From Lojkania enalia (taxonomy: Eukaryota > Ascomycota > Dothideomycetes > Pleosporales): a stretch of 64,000 nucleotides of DNA. A program made the translations under genes and the position numbers. The notes under the pieces were generated by a model. The model was not told where the DNA came from and did no database searches. It saw only the letters and a list, made by a program, of their open reading frames with translations. The stretch lies in the NCBI GenBank assembly GCA_010094045.1, contig ML986596.1:277276-341275 (forward strand), in the 5' to 3' direction. How positions within the stretch are numbered: the first letter of the stretch is position 1; the number at the start of each line of letters is the position of its first letter. Shown here piece after piece: positions 1 through 11,325 of this stretch.

Positions 1-510
1 TTGATTGTGCAGACAGGGAGCTGAAATTCTCCTCCAGCCCATTCGTACACCTGACTAACAGACTGCGAGGCTTAGGCTGAAAGGGACGCAACAGTCATAG
101 CGCCACGCTATGAGATAGTGCATCATGCAAGGTGATTGGCTCGAATCCAACGCAGCCTCATTCACAAGACAACCAGGTACGACGCGAGGGATGCCCCGCC
201 CTTTGATAGCAAATAACATTCAAGTTCAAGGGTGCAGCCTTTAGCTTAATTGCAGAGCCTCCATCGAGGTGCCAGCAGCTATTTGATCATTACTCTCCGG
301 TTGTGTTCGGCCTGAGTTAGACATGTCCCTCTCATTATCTCCTTATTTGACACTCGCTATCGTCCTTCTATTTTCTCTACAAAAACTATTCACATGCTTT
401 TCCAATATTGTGAGTAAAATCATTTGATAAATAGAATAATAATTCTGAACATATATAGGCTACCTGAAAAATTCCCTGTTGACATACCTCGAAGTCGGTA
501 GTGTCGCACA
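1..510. other. Upstream region, no gene
   Basis: No coding stretch with fungal character was seen. The part just before the HET gene is AT-rich and is presumably its promoter and 5' leader. A tRNA-like fold near 67-159 was examined and rejected. Confidence 0.4.
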
Positions 511-2397
511 ATGATGCATGTCACTGAAGAGAAGGCCAGATCTGTCCTTGACGACCGCCCAGATCTCTGGACGAGGCTCATCCGGATATTCGCTTACTTG
601 AATTTTCTGGGGATCTATCGCCGGCTCCGACGGAAGCCTTTGTACTATGAGCTTCCACGGCCTGATTCCATACGTCTCGTTCAACTTCATGCTGGGAAGC
701 CGGGTGAGGAGATCAAGTGCAGTCTAGAGACCCGCTCTTTAGACAAGAATATCCCGTCATATGAAGCCCTGTCTTATGTGTGGGGTAGCAAAGATTCGAC
801 CAAAAGGATTACCTGCATTGGACATGGGCAGACGCGGATCACACAGAATCTGTGCAATGCTCTCGAGCGGGTCCGTGACTGCAAACGGTCCAAGAGAATA
901 TGGTGCGACCAAATATGTGTTTGGCAGGACAATGATGCCGACAAGAGCCATCAGGTGCGGCAGATGTCCAAGATCTACAGTAAAGCAAGTCGAGTCCTCG
1001 TGTGGCTTGGCCAGGATGACTCTCACAATGCTGATAAAGCTTTTGCTGTTCTCCATGCATTAGTTAACGAGCACGAAGGCGCCGATTCGGCTACCCTGGG
1101 CCAAACGAACATGGCATTCAGCACTCTCGGTATCACGTCGATGCCACCAGTCAAATCCGAGCTCTGGGAAAATGTCATGGCATTCTTCACAAATACATGG
1201 TTTCTTCGGATGTGGGTAATACAAGAAATAGCTCTCGCCAGACGTGCAACAGTGATCTGGGGAGCCTCTGAGCTTGATTGGGAAGTTATTGCAAGCGCTG
1301 TTGACGCCATTCGCTCGTTGCCCTATCTACACACCATGTTCGAGTCTCGTCAATTCCAGAACGCTTACTTCATGCGCCATCTCCGCAGTCTACTGAATTC
1401 TGATCTTAAGTATACCCATCCGTTCCTACATTTACTTGACTGGTCTCGATCATTTGACGTCACTTGTGCAGAGGATAAGGTCTACGGACTACTAGGCCTC
1501 CCAACGAGAGACACGATTCCGAGATGCAACAAAGGCACCGTATTCCTGGAGCCGCAGTACGACCAGCCTGCCGCACATGTCTACACCGAAGTGGCCCGGA
1601 AGATAATGACGCTCGACGAAAGGATCGACGTGCTGTCCTTCACGGTCCACAAAGACGACAAACCCGAAATGGATCTCCCATCCTGGGTCCCAAACTGGAA
1701 CAGCAAAACCATCATCTACCCATTCTCCGGCTTCGGCGCCAGAAACGAGCACCGCGCTGGCTTGTCGAGGAAATTGCAGATTCTGCCTACGGAAGAGACT
1801 AAGTTTCTGTCGCTGAAAGGTGTTGCGGTGGATCGGGTTGCTGAGGCGCTTCCTCCCGCACCATTTACAACTATTCTTGATGCGGGAGATGTGTTTAAGA
1901 AGATTATTGGGTGGTATATTGAGCACGGTGGCAGTGCGGCCCTACTTGCAACGACGATGACAGGAGGTCGCGATACCAATGGCTCGCTCGCGAAAGATGC
2001 GCAGCAGCATCTCGCGGACTTTTGTGCTTTCATGCAGGACCTCAAGCCGGGCTGGATCAAGGAGGCTTGGCCAGATGAAGCTGCGGCTTTGATAGAATTG
2101 GCAAACCGAGATGGGGATGAGGATAAGGCGAAAGAGGTTATTTGGAGGTTTACTTGTCATCGGTCCGCGTTTGTGACGGAGAGTGGGGCGCTTGGACTAG
2201 GGCCCGGGGCGGTGAGGAGGGGGGATCAGGTTGTGGTACTTTGGGGTGGGCAGGTCCCAGTTGTGGTGAGGAGGCAAGAGGGTGGCTGGTATAAGTTTGT
2301 TGGTGAGTGCTTTGCGAAGGGGATCATGGACGGAGAGGTTGAGAAGAAGTTAGACGGTTTAGAAGGATGTAGTGAGCAGGTGTTCGAGTTTCACTAA
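511..2397 (+). CDS. HET-domain (heterokaryon incompatibility) protein
   Basis: Single-exon gene for 628 aa. The HET signature is clear: YEALSYVWG at residues 84-92, RIWCDQICVWQ near 129-139 (the usual form is RYLWIDALCINQ), QVRQMSKIYSKASRVLVWLG at 148-167, and a later RMWVIQEIALA block near 233. The C-terminal third carries the usual variable part of HET proteins, ending in a GECFAKGIMDGE-like motif. HET proteins act in allorecognition: non-self contact triggers programmed death of fused hyphal compartments. No NACHT or WD40 region is attached, so it is a HET-only protein, which is the commonest type. The start is the first ATG of the frame; an ATG follows immediately, so the exact start is unimportant. 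The conserved W, D and Q positions are present, so it looks intact, in contrast to the broken HET copy at 46-48 kb. The partner specificity cannot be read from sequence. Confidence 0.93.
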   Translation: MMHVTEEKARSVLDDRPDLWTRLIRIFAYLNFLGIYRRLRRKPLYYELPRPDSIRLVQLHAGKPGEEIKCSLETRSLDKNIPSYEALSYVWGSKDSTKRITCIGHGQTRITQNLCNALERVRDCKRSKRIWCDQICVWQDNDADKSHQVRQMSKIYSKASRVLVWLGQDDSHNADKAFAVLHALVNEHEGADSATLGQTNMAFSTLGITSMPPVKSELWENVMAFFTNTWFLRMWVIQEIALARRATVIWGASELDWEVIASAVDAIRSLPYLHTMFESRQFQNAYFMRHLRSLLNSDLKYTHPFLHLLDWSRSFDVTCAEDKVYGLLGLPTRDTIPRCNKGTVFLEPQYDQPAAHVYTEVARKIMTLDERIDVLSFTVHKDDKPEMDLPSWVPNWNSKTIIYPFSGFGARNEHRAGLSRKLQILPTEETKFLSLKGVAVDRVAEALPPAPFTTILDAGDVFKKIIGWYIEHGGSAALLATTMTGGRDTNGSLAKDAQQHLADFCAFMQDLKPGWIKEAWPDEAAALIELANRDGDEDKAKEVIWRFTCHRSAFVTESGALGLGPGAVRRGDQVVVLWGGQVPVVVRRQEGGWYKFVGECFAKGIMDGEVEKKLDGLEGCSEQVFEFH

Positions 2398-3497
2398 GTC
2401 AGAAGAAATGATTTGACTGAATGGGAAAGGCTGGACCTTTCTTTTTTTTCCCGTGACAGTACGTCCGATGGCTGGGACATCTGTTGCGTCTTCTCTTTAT
2501 CTGTAAGCTCTGGATTATGATACGATCACTATGTATTTATGCTGCAATTATGTTCGAAGTATTTAATTGTAATATGGATCATGTTTTCGCGATAAATTGA
2601 GACGATACAAAGATTGCGTAGCTTGACTGATTAACTGCAATGGGACCAGAAGCTAAGAGGTGGAAAAAGGGAAGCATGATTAAATAGTTACCTATAGGGA
2701 ACATCCTTCAAGCGTATAGTCATACCAGATCGAAACCGTCTTCACAATAATGTCACACCAAAATGTATTATCGCCTCTCAGATAGTTCAATACTATGATT
2801 TAAAAAAAAAATAGCAAAAAATTAACCACCTCCAAAGCAGAATGTTGCTAAAATTAGCGACGATAGATGACTTATCGTGCTAATCCCTCCCCTTACTGGG
2901 CCTTCCAAAAAAAATTTTTTTTTTTTTTTTTTTTTTTGAAAAAAAAAATTGGGACTCAGCAGTACCTCTACCCATTCGGATGGTCACCGATTATCCTTCT
3001 AATCAGGAGGTTCTGGGCCGTAGGGCCAAAGAATTCAAGGTCTTTGTTCGTGATCATGTTATTAGGGTCGCATGTTGACATCGTTGGAGTATTTTACTTA
3101 TTAAAACGGCCAGAATAGGTATTTGTTATTTGTTATTAGTGAGTGTACGAATCAGTCTTTTACGTCATGGGCCTGTGAACGAAGGGAATAGTGAGTCGTA
3201 GCCCGGATATTCTCACGCAATAATTCGTGTATGGATGAATTGTTCCACAGCGTCCTATTTTCTTGATTACTCACATGATTTATAGAGCTCTAAGACTACG
3301 TACGGCTAATGCTTAAATCGAGGACGGAGTAACATTTATACGCTAGCAACGTCCCTGGGCGTATTTTCAGAGGGTGGTGACGAGGTGATGGATCTGGAGA
3401 TATCGAGGAAGTGTGGAGTCAATGTCACTATGTTCGACATGGTCGATCAAGACAGGCGCTCATGGTGAATTTCATCGATACGCAGGAGTTCAAGACA
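2398..3497. other. AT-rich intergenic region
   Basis: This holds the HET gene 3' flank, then AT-rich DNA with the homopolymer block listed separately, then the 3' flank of the F-box gene on the other strand. The only long frame (2867-3118) runs through the poly-T tract and is not credible as a gene. Confidence 0.5.
2907..2948. repeat. A8-T23-G-A10 homopolymer block
   Basis: Eight A, about 23 T, one G and ten A follow each other directly. The block can fold back on itself as A:T pairs. Homopolymer lengths in assemblies are error-prone, so the exact counts are uncertain. Confidence 0.9.
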
Positions 3498-5154
3498 CTA
3501 TTTGCTACGCTGTATCAAAGTCGTCGTCTCCATCTTCTGAATCCGACTATGCTGCGTTAGCAAATGGGGTGGTAGAGTGTGAGTATTGGTGATATTGCAT
3601 ACCGTGTCGGGCGGTATCGTATTATCGTATACTAGTTCGTCATCTGAGCGGAACGCAAAGTCATCATCTTCAGTCTTCACGGGGTCAGCGCACCGCAGAT
3701 CTAGGTACACAAGTAATAGAGATACATACTTGACCTGGCAGTAAGACGGGTGTGTAGGGACCTACGGTATCGTGCCATGGTCCTGCATCGGTACGCTCGT
3801 TGAACTCACACATAGGGATAATTACGCGGAAGTCGAGAGGTGGGCGCACGACGGGCCCCGGGAAGAGAATCCATCCAGACCGTATTTCCGGCGCGTTGCG
3901 GGACCACAGTGTAGCCTCTGAGATGCCAAAACCCCTAAGAGTGACCTCCTCGAGCCTTGAGCACCAGCTCTGCTTCATCGAAGCGATATCTCGGATCCAG
4001 GTCTTCTCTAGGAAAATACTTGGTTCACACCGTGTGAGATGTAGCTTTTCTAATGAGTTTGGGAGGATTGCGGGACCGAGTAATCGCGAGTACTCGACCT
4101 TTAGAGATGTGAGCTGCTTCAACTTATGCAAGGAAGGGTATACCCAGTGATCGCCATCCTCGAGTCCGGAAACCGTGTAGTCGGTAATTTTGTTCGGGAG
4201 GCAACGATCCTCGAAGAGTGCAACAAGCTCTTCTAGTGAGTCATTGTAGTCTTCTAGGGCCTTGACGAGCTGTTTGGGGGTAAAGGAATACGCTCGTCGA
4301 AGATCAATTCCCAAGAAGATGAGTCGAACCTTCGGTGCCGAGTATTTCAGAACTTTGAGACGACTGCAGGCCTTCAAGACTCCCCGTAGACATCCGTTTC
4401 TCATGTAGCAGTCTTCTAACACAAGCTCTGTAATATGGATGACCTTAGGTGCAAGGCATAGAGCTTTCCCAAAACTTATTGCTCTTGACGCTATACATAT
4501 CTTCAAATGAATCGCTTGCAACTGAGATTGTAGAAGGATAGCATCAAAGTCCGCGATGTTGAAAGGAAAATTTTGGCTCTCAATAAACAGTTTCTTTAAT
4601 GATGCTAGTAACGGATCTTCATTATCACCTTTCATTTCCCTAGCTGTTGCGATTCTTCGTATGAGGGCCCTGGGTGGAGGCAACTTAATCATATTGAAGT
4701 GAACTTCTTCAAGATTCTCGAGCCGGGAAAGTATGATCCACGCTAGATCGTCAAGAGATATTTCGCGGAGGCCACCTTTTGGAATGCCGGGGCAATTTGT
4801 TGGGAAGAAATGCTCCAAAAACTCTTTTTCTCGAGACATCAGAAACATGGCCGACATCTCAGGGTCTGTAGGGATCGATAGCGCCTTGACTTTCCGAGCG
4901 AGATCCGGACGAGACAGAATCGTGGATGTGAAACACCACAAGGAGCCTTGGAGCTTGGATATATAGCCTCTTTCTGAATCTCGTGGGATATGGATTTTTA
5001 CTAACGTATGAAGAATTGGTTGTGCCACGTTTCTAAGCCTTCTGCATGTCCGGCAGAGACTAATGAGAGGTGCAGTGTCAGTAGAAGAACTGTACTTGAA
5101 ATTGGACACGATGTTATCCAGCAATTCAGCTGGGATATCTAGAAGTCTGGGCAT
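3498..5154 (-). CDS. F-box protein
   Basis: Three exons: 5154-3730, 3674-3603 and 3551-3498, giving 516 aa. Intron 1 (55 nt) starts GTATGT and has a CTGAC branch site; intron 2 (51 nt) starts GTATGC and ends GCTAACGCAG. Both are phase 0. The N-terminus has an F-box: LLDIPAELLDNIVSNF followed by LCRTCRRLRNVAQPILH, residues about 4-50. This segment usually binds Skp1 in SCF ubiquitin ligases. The rest (about 100-470) contains leucine-rich stretches such as LEKLHLTRCEP and EEVTLRGFGISE, which suggest irregular LRR-type substrate-binding repeats, as in many fungal F-box proteins. The third-exon model adds an acidic tail (TEDDDFAFRSDDELVYD). Without splicing the frame would end 14 residues after the donor, so the spliced form is preferred but not proved. 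The substrate is unknown. Confidence 0.85.
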
Positions 5155-5530
5155 CTTAGGGTCAGAGTTTCCTGCATCTGTGGTGTGTAGAATAGCAAAG
5201 GAGAACTGGGTCGTCTGTGAAGTGGGAACCTAGCGCACGGACCAAATGCCTCACTAAGCCCCGTCTATAGGTTTGTGCAACAGAAAAAAGTTGCAACTGG
5301 CTTACGGAAAACAGTAACGAGACGCAGTAGGAAGGTTGGCAGAAATAATGTGTTGAGCTTGGTATATAAAAACTATATACAAACATAACTCTTGATTATA
5401 TGTGTATGAGAAATAGGTTCAGTTTAAGAAAGCCAGCGCGGGAGCTTCATCCCATATTTCACCTAGGCAAAACATTTTCTCATGCATGCATCCTTATGAA
5501 CGCTATATATGTGCAATATCATATATAAAT

Positions 5531-7209
5531 TCACCTTAGCGTCCTCATCTGAATATCTGTATCATCTTCTTCGCCGGAATCTGCAACCAAATTTGGTGAC
5601 ATAAGTCCCATCTCTTCATCGCGCGATCCCCTATCCCTCTCCCGTCCGTCCTTCTTGTTGTCCTCTTTATGCATTGCAACATATATCGCAGATCCCAGAA
5701 TCAAAGACGACCCTATAATAGAAAGCGCACCCGGAGTTGTACCCCATACCAGTTTGTCGAAAGTAAGTGCGAAAAGCATCTGTGTGTACACCATATTCGT
5801 CGCTCGAGAGGACTTTTCATACTGTAAACCAGCAGCGAGGAGAAATTGCTTTTGTGTGTTAGTAAGAAAGCGGAGTGACAATGCTTCAGTCCATAACACA
5901 CCATGACAAAACCACAAATACCCAAGAACAGAAGATAGCACCATTCCTTGAACCCTTTTGGCAACAGGAATCCAACACCGGGCAACACAAGCATCATGCC
6001 CACACTTACTATTGTACACCAGGTTGCGAAATAGTTCACACTTATGAGGGGATGCGCCCGCTTTCCTATCCATCGGATGGTGGTATAAGCTCCAGCAGCT
6101 CCGAGGACACCTAGCATCGCAACTCCAACGGCACTAGCGCGCTGGGTCGGTGTCACTTTGTCGTAATCGCTAGCAAGCTGAGGAGATGTTTGAGTGGCGT
6201 TGGTAGGGAATGGCGCAACACCTGAATCTCCGCTAGTAGGCAGGGCTGGCTCCGACGAGTGCGTTAATGACGAAAACAGGGAAACGGGGCGGGCGATCAG
6301 CACGACTCCAAAAAGGGATATATAGGCGGCAATTTGCTCCATGCGTGTGAAGGGCTCCTTGATGAGATACGAGCATGCCCAACATGAAATAGAAGGTGCC
6401 AGGAAGGTGATGACTGTAGCATCTGCTAGTGGGAGGTAGAGTAAAGAATCTGATGATCGTTAATCGAAACGTAGACGTTAAATTCTTTTGCAGGACGAAT
6501 TACAGTACATCCCAAAGACACCGAAGAACCCGGTTAGTCCTCGAGCAACTAGCAATGGTCTAACTTCTTTCATCCCAAAGGGGAAATGCTCAGTCTTCTT
6601 ATACCACATGTAGAATGAAGAGCATATTACGGTTATACTCATGCGAGCGAAAAGAATCTATCCGTGAAGTAAGTCATCCCGGTCATGCTAATATTATAGG
6701 ATGTAATACCTGAAATGGATGGAGACCCTTTCCTATGAGGCACAGTAGTTAGCCTATTAGAAATCCTCTGAAGACTAATATTTTAACTACCCACCATCAT
6801 TGCCTTCAATTTCAAGTAGCCTTGTAGTAACATTCATAAGGGTTCCAAACATTTGCGAAATCATAACAAGCGCCAATCCCTTATTTCTAGCCCAAAACAA
6901 TTGGATTTTGCTCCTCAGAGTTCTAGGCGGGGTAGGCGACGGAGATGCACGTCTGCCGGTGCGACCATTAGGTACGGGCAGATAATCCGGATTTCGACCA
7001 AGTCGAATATTATTCGAATCATCTATGGATACAAGTGATGGGTCCGGTGAGGCTGCTCGAATGACCCCGCTGAAAGTCACGTTCAGCGCATCCTGGTCCG
7101 ATTTCGCTTCGGATTTAACGGCAATGCCGGTTGGAAGCTCGTTGGCTTCCTCATGGGAGATGAGCTTATCATGATCGTCAGATTCCTTGGGCGGAGGTGA
7201 CAAGCTCAT
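5531..7209 (-). CDS. DMT/EamA-family membrane transporter
   Basis: Five exons: 7209-6795, 6732-6710, 6657-6504, 6449-5902 and 5848-5531, summing to 1458 nt (485 aa). Exon 2 is only 23 nt and encodes most of GKGLHPFQ, which joins directly to ILFARMSITV, a typical opening of the first EamA repeat. Introns are 52-62 nt; the last ends in CTTACTAACACACAAAAG. The first ~100 residues are a polar cytosolic tail. About ten hydrophobic helices follow, including ARGLTGFFGVFGMYYSLLYL and LPLADATVITFLAPSIS (repeat 1), and QFLLAAGLQYEKSSRATNM with MLFALTFDKLVWG (repeat 2). The C-terminal tail is acidic and charged. Relatives are drug/metabolite transporters of the EamA (DUF6) group; the transported compound cannot be inferred. 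Two overlapping reading frames in the second half are explained by the 53-nt intron at 5901-5849, not by a frameshift. Confidence 0.9.
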
Positions 7210-10200
7210 GGCGCTTCATATGATGGCCTGACGAAAAGACCGTAGGCTGGAGCTGGGCGAAGAGGAAACATGAGTGCGAAGGAAATGATGAGTGCTGTTG
7301 AGTCAAAAAGCAATCCATGCAGAATGTGGCCATGGCGTCACTATAATGGCCTATTGAAGCCTAACAATGCTCTAGACGCACGCGACACCCAATCCTTTTG
7401 CATTTGCCCCTTGTTCTGTGGAATCCTTTGCCCGTTTTAGCAGCTGCGAATCAACAGTGCCGATGGTACATATCGAACAGTCAGCGCATCGAAGGGTATG
7501 AGCCGAAGAATCGATCTAAAGTTCATCGGTTATTCTATAGAAAATCCAGAGACAAATAATGACGGAATTGGGTGTCTGAATTGATCGCATCATTGACTGA
7601 TAGGAGGCATGGAGGGCCTGTTCGTCTTCACGCAGCAATGGCCGCACAGCGTCCTGCGCACGTGGAGGCTATCGATAGACATCATCCTAAATCTTGTTAC
7701 CGATTGAGACAGATGTGTATCGAGATTCAACATCAATATCAACTCATATCTCATCAGGTCCTAGGAGAATCGATGCCCTCGAAGACCTTAGAACCGCGCG
7801 ATGCATATTGGAGAACGCCCTTGTCGTTGGTACGCCGAGGTCAAGAAAGAACGCGCGGGCACGGTCGCACTGTTAGCGGCCACCAAAAGTACACTTACTG
7901 TACCCTTGATTTGGCTTTGACTTTTCCTGTCCATATCATAGCTTTGAGGGAGAAGCAATGTATCAGATGCTCGATGACGTGGACGCGCCGGATTCATGTC
8001 GAGTTGACGAGAATGCGTTTATGTATGGCTTCTCCGCCCGGCAAGCATGACCTGAATGAACTGTCGAGGCACTTTTTGTGGGGAGCAATCCCCTATAGAA
8101 CCTAGCACATGTTTCCCTACGTTCACAAATGTCCAGCTATTTCAAGACGCTGAATCTTCGGCACTCGGCTTGTTCAGGAAGAACACTACTCTACTATGGA
8201 GAAGAGCGTGCTTCGCCGGCACGGCCGACCTCGGTGCGCGATGCATCTCGTATAGCGCTCTGCAGCACTGACAAGGGTAGCGTCTACGATTTGGTAAAGT
8301 ACTTGGGCTTCATTTTGGGCTCCTCGGGGCTCGAAAAGGAGAATAGCGTGTAATGATCGCCGGTCTTTCCCGACAGTTTCAGGATCTGCAGTCATCAATA
8401 AGTAAACTCGTCGTACCAAGCTCTTCAAGTGAACTCGCAGGATCCTTCATAGACACCATTTCGCTCGTGTGACCCGGAATGACTCCCTAATTCAAAAGTC
8501 AAGTTATAAATCCCTATCTAGGACGTACTTACTGCAGCATGTATACCCTTAGTAGGAGTTACTCGACGCGGGCTGCATTGAAACGAGTCAGTTCATCGGC
8601 TGAACTTCTTCGCCATCGCATTTTCTAGCCTTTACCGCCAATAGATCGAACGCCTCGTCGCACTCCACCAGCCCGTTCCCTGACCACCCTCCGAGTATCA
8701 ATCCGCTCTGCCCAGCCCCCCTGCGACTACACCTTGTCAACTACCCCGCTCAGTGAGCTTCCAAAGTCACCCCATCCCTAGTTCCAAGTCATTCTGCATC
8801 ATTTACTTGCATATAACGCCTTCGCTTGTCTGCATAGCATGCAATATCAGCTCACCGATCAGCGGCAAACTTGTCCTAGCCGTCACACAAGTATTGGAAT
8901 ACTAGAGTCTGACTGGCAGGTCTGGGACAGGATGTTTTCCTGGACGGGCAGGTCTCCAGAAATTCGAAAACTGCTTGCGAGCGAACTAGCAATGTTTGCA
9001 GGGAGCACCTGCATCTTGAAAGTTTAAAGTCACCAACGAAGCGGGCGCCTAACATTACCGAATGTGCAGAGACGTTGCTGCCCGCAATTCTTGCCTTTAC
9101 TTTGAATTGCTGCATTGGACACCAATCGCATGTTTCCGTAGTGACGTTTGAGGATTTGAAGCTGCTGGTGATCGGTGCGTCCTAGCGCCACCAACAGGGG
9201 TTCCCGAAAACTGTTGTCCCCAAGCTTGAGCCAACTTCATCACCGAGCCTACGCGTATCTTCGTCTCTGAGATTAGCATATCTCTACTTGCGAAAGTTCC
9301 GGAAGGAATGACCGTCGTGCGAATTATTCTGCTTATAGGATTGCGATACGAGCACTGGAGATTAGGGATATTGCCGTACAGGGCAAAGCTTCAAACGAGC
9401 ATTAAAAAAGATTCCTCGGAGGATCTGCGAGGCATGAACAACGACTCATGACGGCTCGCGTCAACTGATGGCACGGGCCGTAGTGTCTTCTCGGTACATG
9501 GGGAAGTAGGGTCCTCGATAGTGCTCCCATGTTGCTCAATTTTACGTAAATTTCGTTTTTTTGTTGAACTGTGGTCTTCGAAGAACTCAATTCTTGAGGC
9601 CCGAGTAATGTTGAGCATTCCGAAAGGATCATCAAAGCGTCGCTGTAGATAAGGATATATTCCGAAGAGGCTTACAGTTCCCTGGAAGCTGCATATTCGA
9701 GACATCCCATTCGCTGAAGATCTTCCAATGACCGTCAGATTAATGCACGTATTAAGACCCTCAGCCTTATGACCGGTACCAGTGAGTCATGGTTAATTGG
9801 CGCTTTGGGTCGTTCTCTGCCTTTGAGAGCTGGCGGAACGTGGAGAAACCACGGGTCGTTCGTAGCAGACTAAACCACAGCCATGAAATCCCAATGCTGA
9901 ACCGGGTGCTGCTGATCAAACTGAAAATACGAATCGGGTCCTTCCCCGGTGACAGCTCAACATACACGATATACGCATGTTGCACGGCGGGAGCCTCGCC
10001 GTGCTTGCATTTTTGGGTTCCGATGAGTAAGGCACGTATGCAGCTAGCTAGCAGAGCTTGAACGGTATTGCTTTGAAATATTACTATTAGTGATATGCCA
10101 TTTGATAGACGGCTTGCCGAAGGCACTGACATTGTCCCGGTCGAGTTTAGTAACTTTCAATCCGATCCTCCCTTGTATCGAGTGATTCTGTGCGATTGTG

Positions 10201-11325
10201 GGGTCAAGCTACGTGGCATGACGTTTCTGCGACCAACCTGTGCGGTGGGGAGCAGCTGCTGTGGGCCGCTGCAGGCGGAAGGGCGAGCACTTTGACTTGA
10301 AGTTAAAATGGCCCAGGCCTATAAATTCATCTTTGGCAAGGAAGTAGGGGAAGGTCCTTGGGGGACGTCACGGGGTCGGAGGCGTTTGTGGTGTGCATCA
10401 TGCTTCCTGCGCGCGATGTTCGATCTGGAAACCGCGCAGGGATGCTGGCAGAAGGAGCACCTGCAGAAACCAAAGAGCCTATAATTCACAGCAGGATTCT
10501 GTTTACAGGATGGGTCCGCGTCTAGGGCGTCCACGACTCTCTAGCCTTCTGCCATATCAACCTGCATCCTCTGAGTTTGGATCAATGATCAATGGAAGGA
10601 TGCAAGCCTACTGACCCCTGTAAACCTGGAGATGCCACTTCGGGTTAGTGCGTGGGATGCCACTGTATAACACAGGGCCTTATGAAGCATGGGGGATGCT
10701 GGCTCGTGACTAGCTGTAGTTTGGTCATATTGATTTGCGGCTTTGATACCTAGAGTGAACTGTTACAAACAGTCCCAAGGTGTGAGACGAAAGAATGACT
10801 CTATAGCATGCATAAAAGAGGTACTGTTGGCAAGCCTTCGAACTGTCGACAAGAAAAATGCCAATTGCAAAGCAGACGTGAAAGAAGAGTATGGGGAGCA
10901 GTGTCCCACTACATCGTGGGCCCGACTAAGTGGGACGTTCGAACTACCGCGCCAAAACACCGTTCGCCTGCGGAAAATGTGGCGAAGCTGCAGCGTAAGC
11001 TCCCAACGAAACGGTCCATAGAGGAACCGTGCTATACCTATAATTACCGGCATAATATCAGAAGCGACACTGTTTCACGGGGAAATGGGCCGCAATTTGG
11101 ATGACGGCAGTGAATTCCAGGCGGAACACGCATCGTGTGACGATTGCAGGTGACAAAAACCGGATCATTTTTGAGGGAATCCCGGAATCAAGATATAGAC
11201 TAGAAAAGCGACGAAAATGTGAAAACGCCAGGGGGCGTATTCACAAACGGCAGGAGAGTTCCAAGAAGCCATACAACAACGCACCCTTTTTTTTTCCATT
11301 TTATCCCTTGCCCTTTACGTCACCT
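7210..11325. other. 4.1-kb region without a recognisable gene
   Basis: No conserved domain or convincing exon chain was found on either strand. The longest frame (7572-8105, + strand, 177 aa) has no recognisable motif and no credible flanking exons. Short fragments at 7.7-8.4 kb could be remnants of an old gene, but I could not assign a family. Base composition is ordinary, unlike the eroded region at 17-21 kb. Confidence 0.4.

Noticed and set aside
67..159. tRNA-like fold (GAGGCT paired with AGCCTC, a CATAG/CTATG hairpin, and a GGCTCGAATCC T-arm-like piece).
   Set aside because: The anticodon loop lacks U33, the T-stem has a mismatch, and the acceptor register does not fit the T-arm. Too weak to call even as a pseudogene.
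5713..6342. Apparent frameshift in the transporter gene (two overlapping frames).
   Set aside because: Explained by a 53-nt intron with a TACTAAC branch site; the spliced protein matches the family.
7572..8105. 177-aa plus-strand frame.
   Set aside because: No recognisable motif, biased composition, and no compatible exon on either side.
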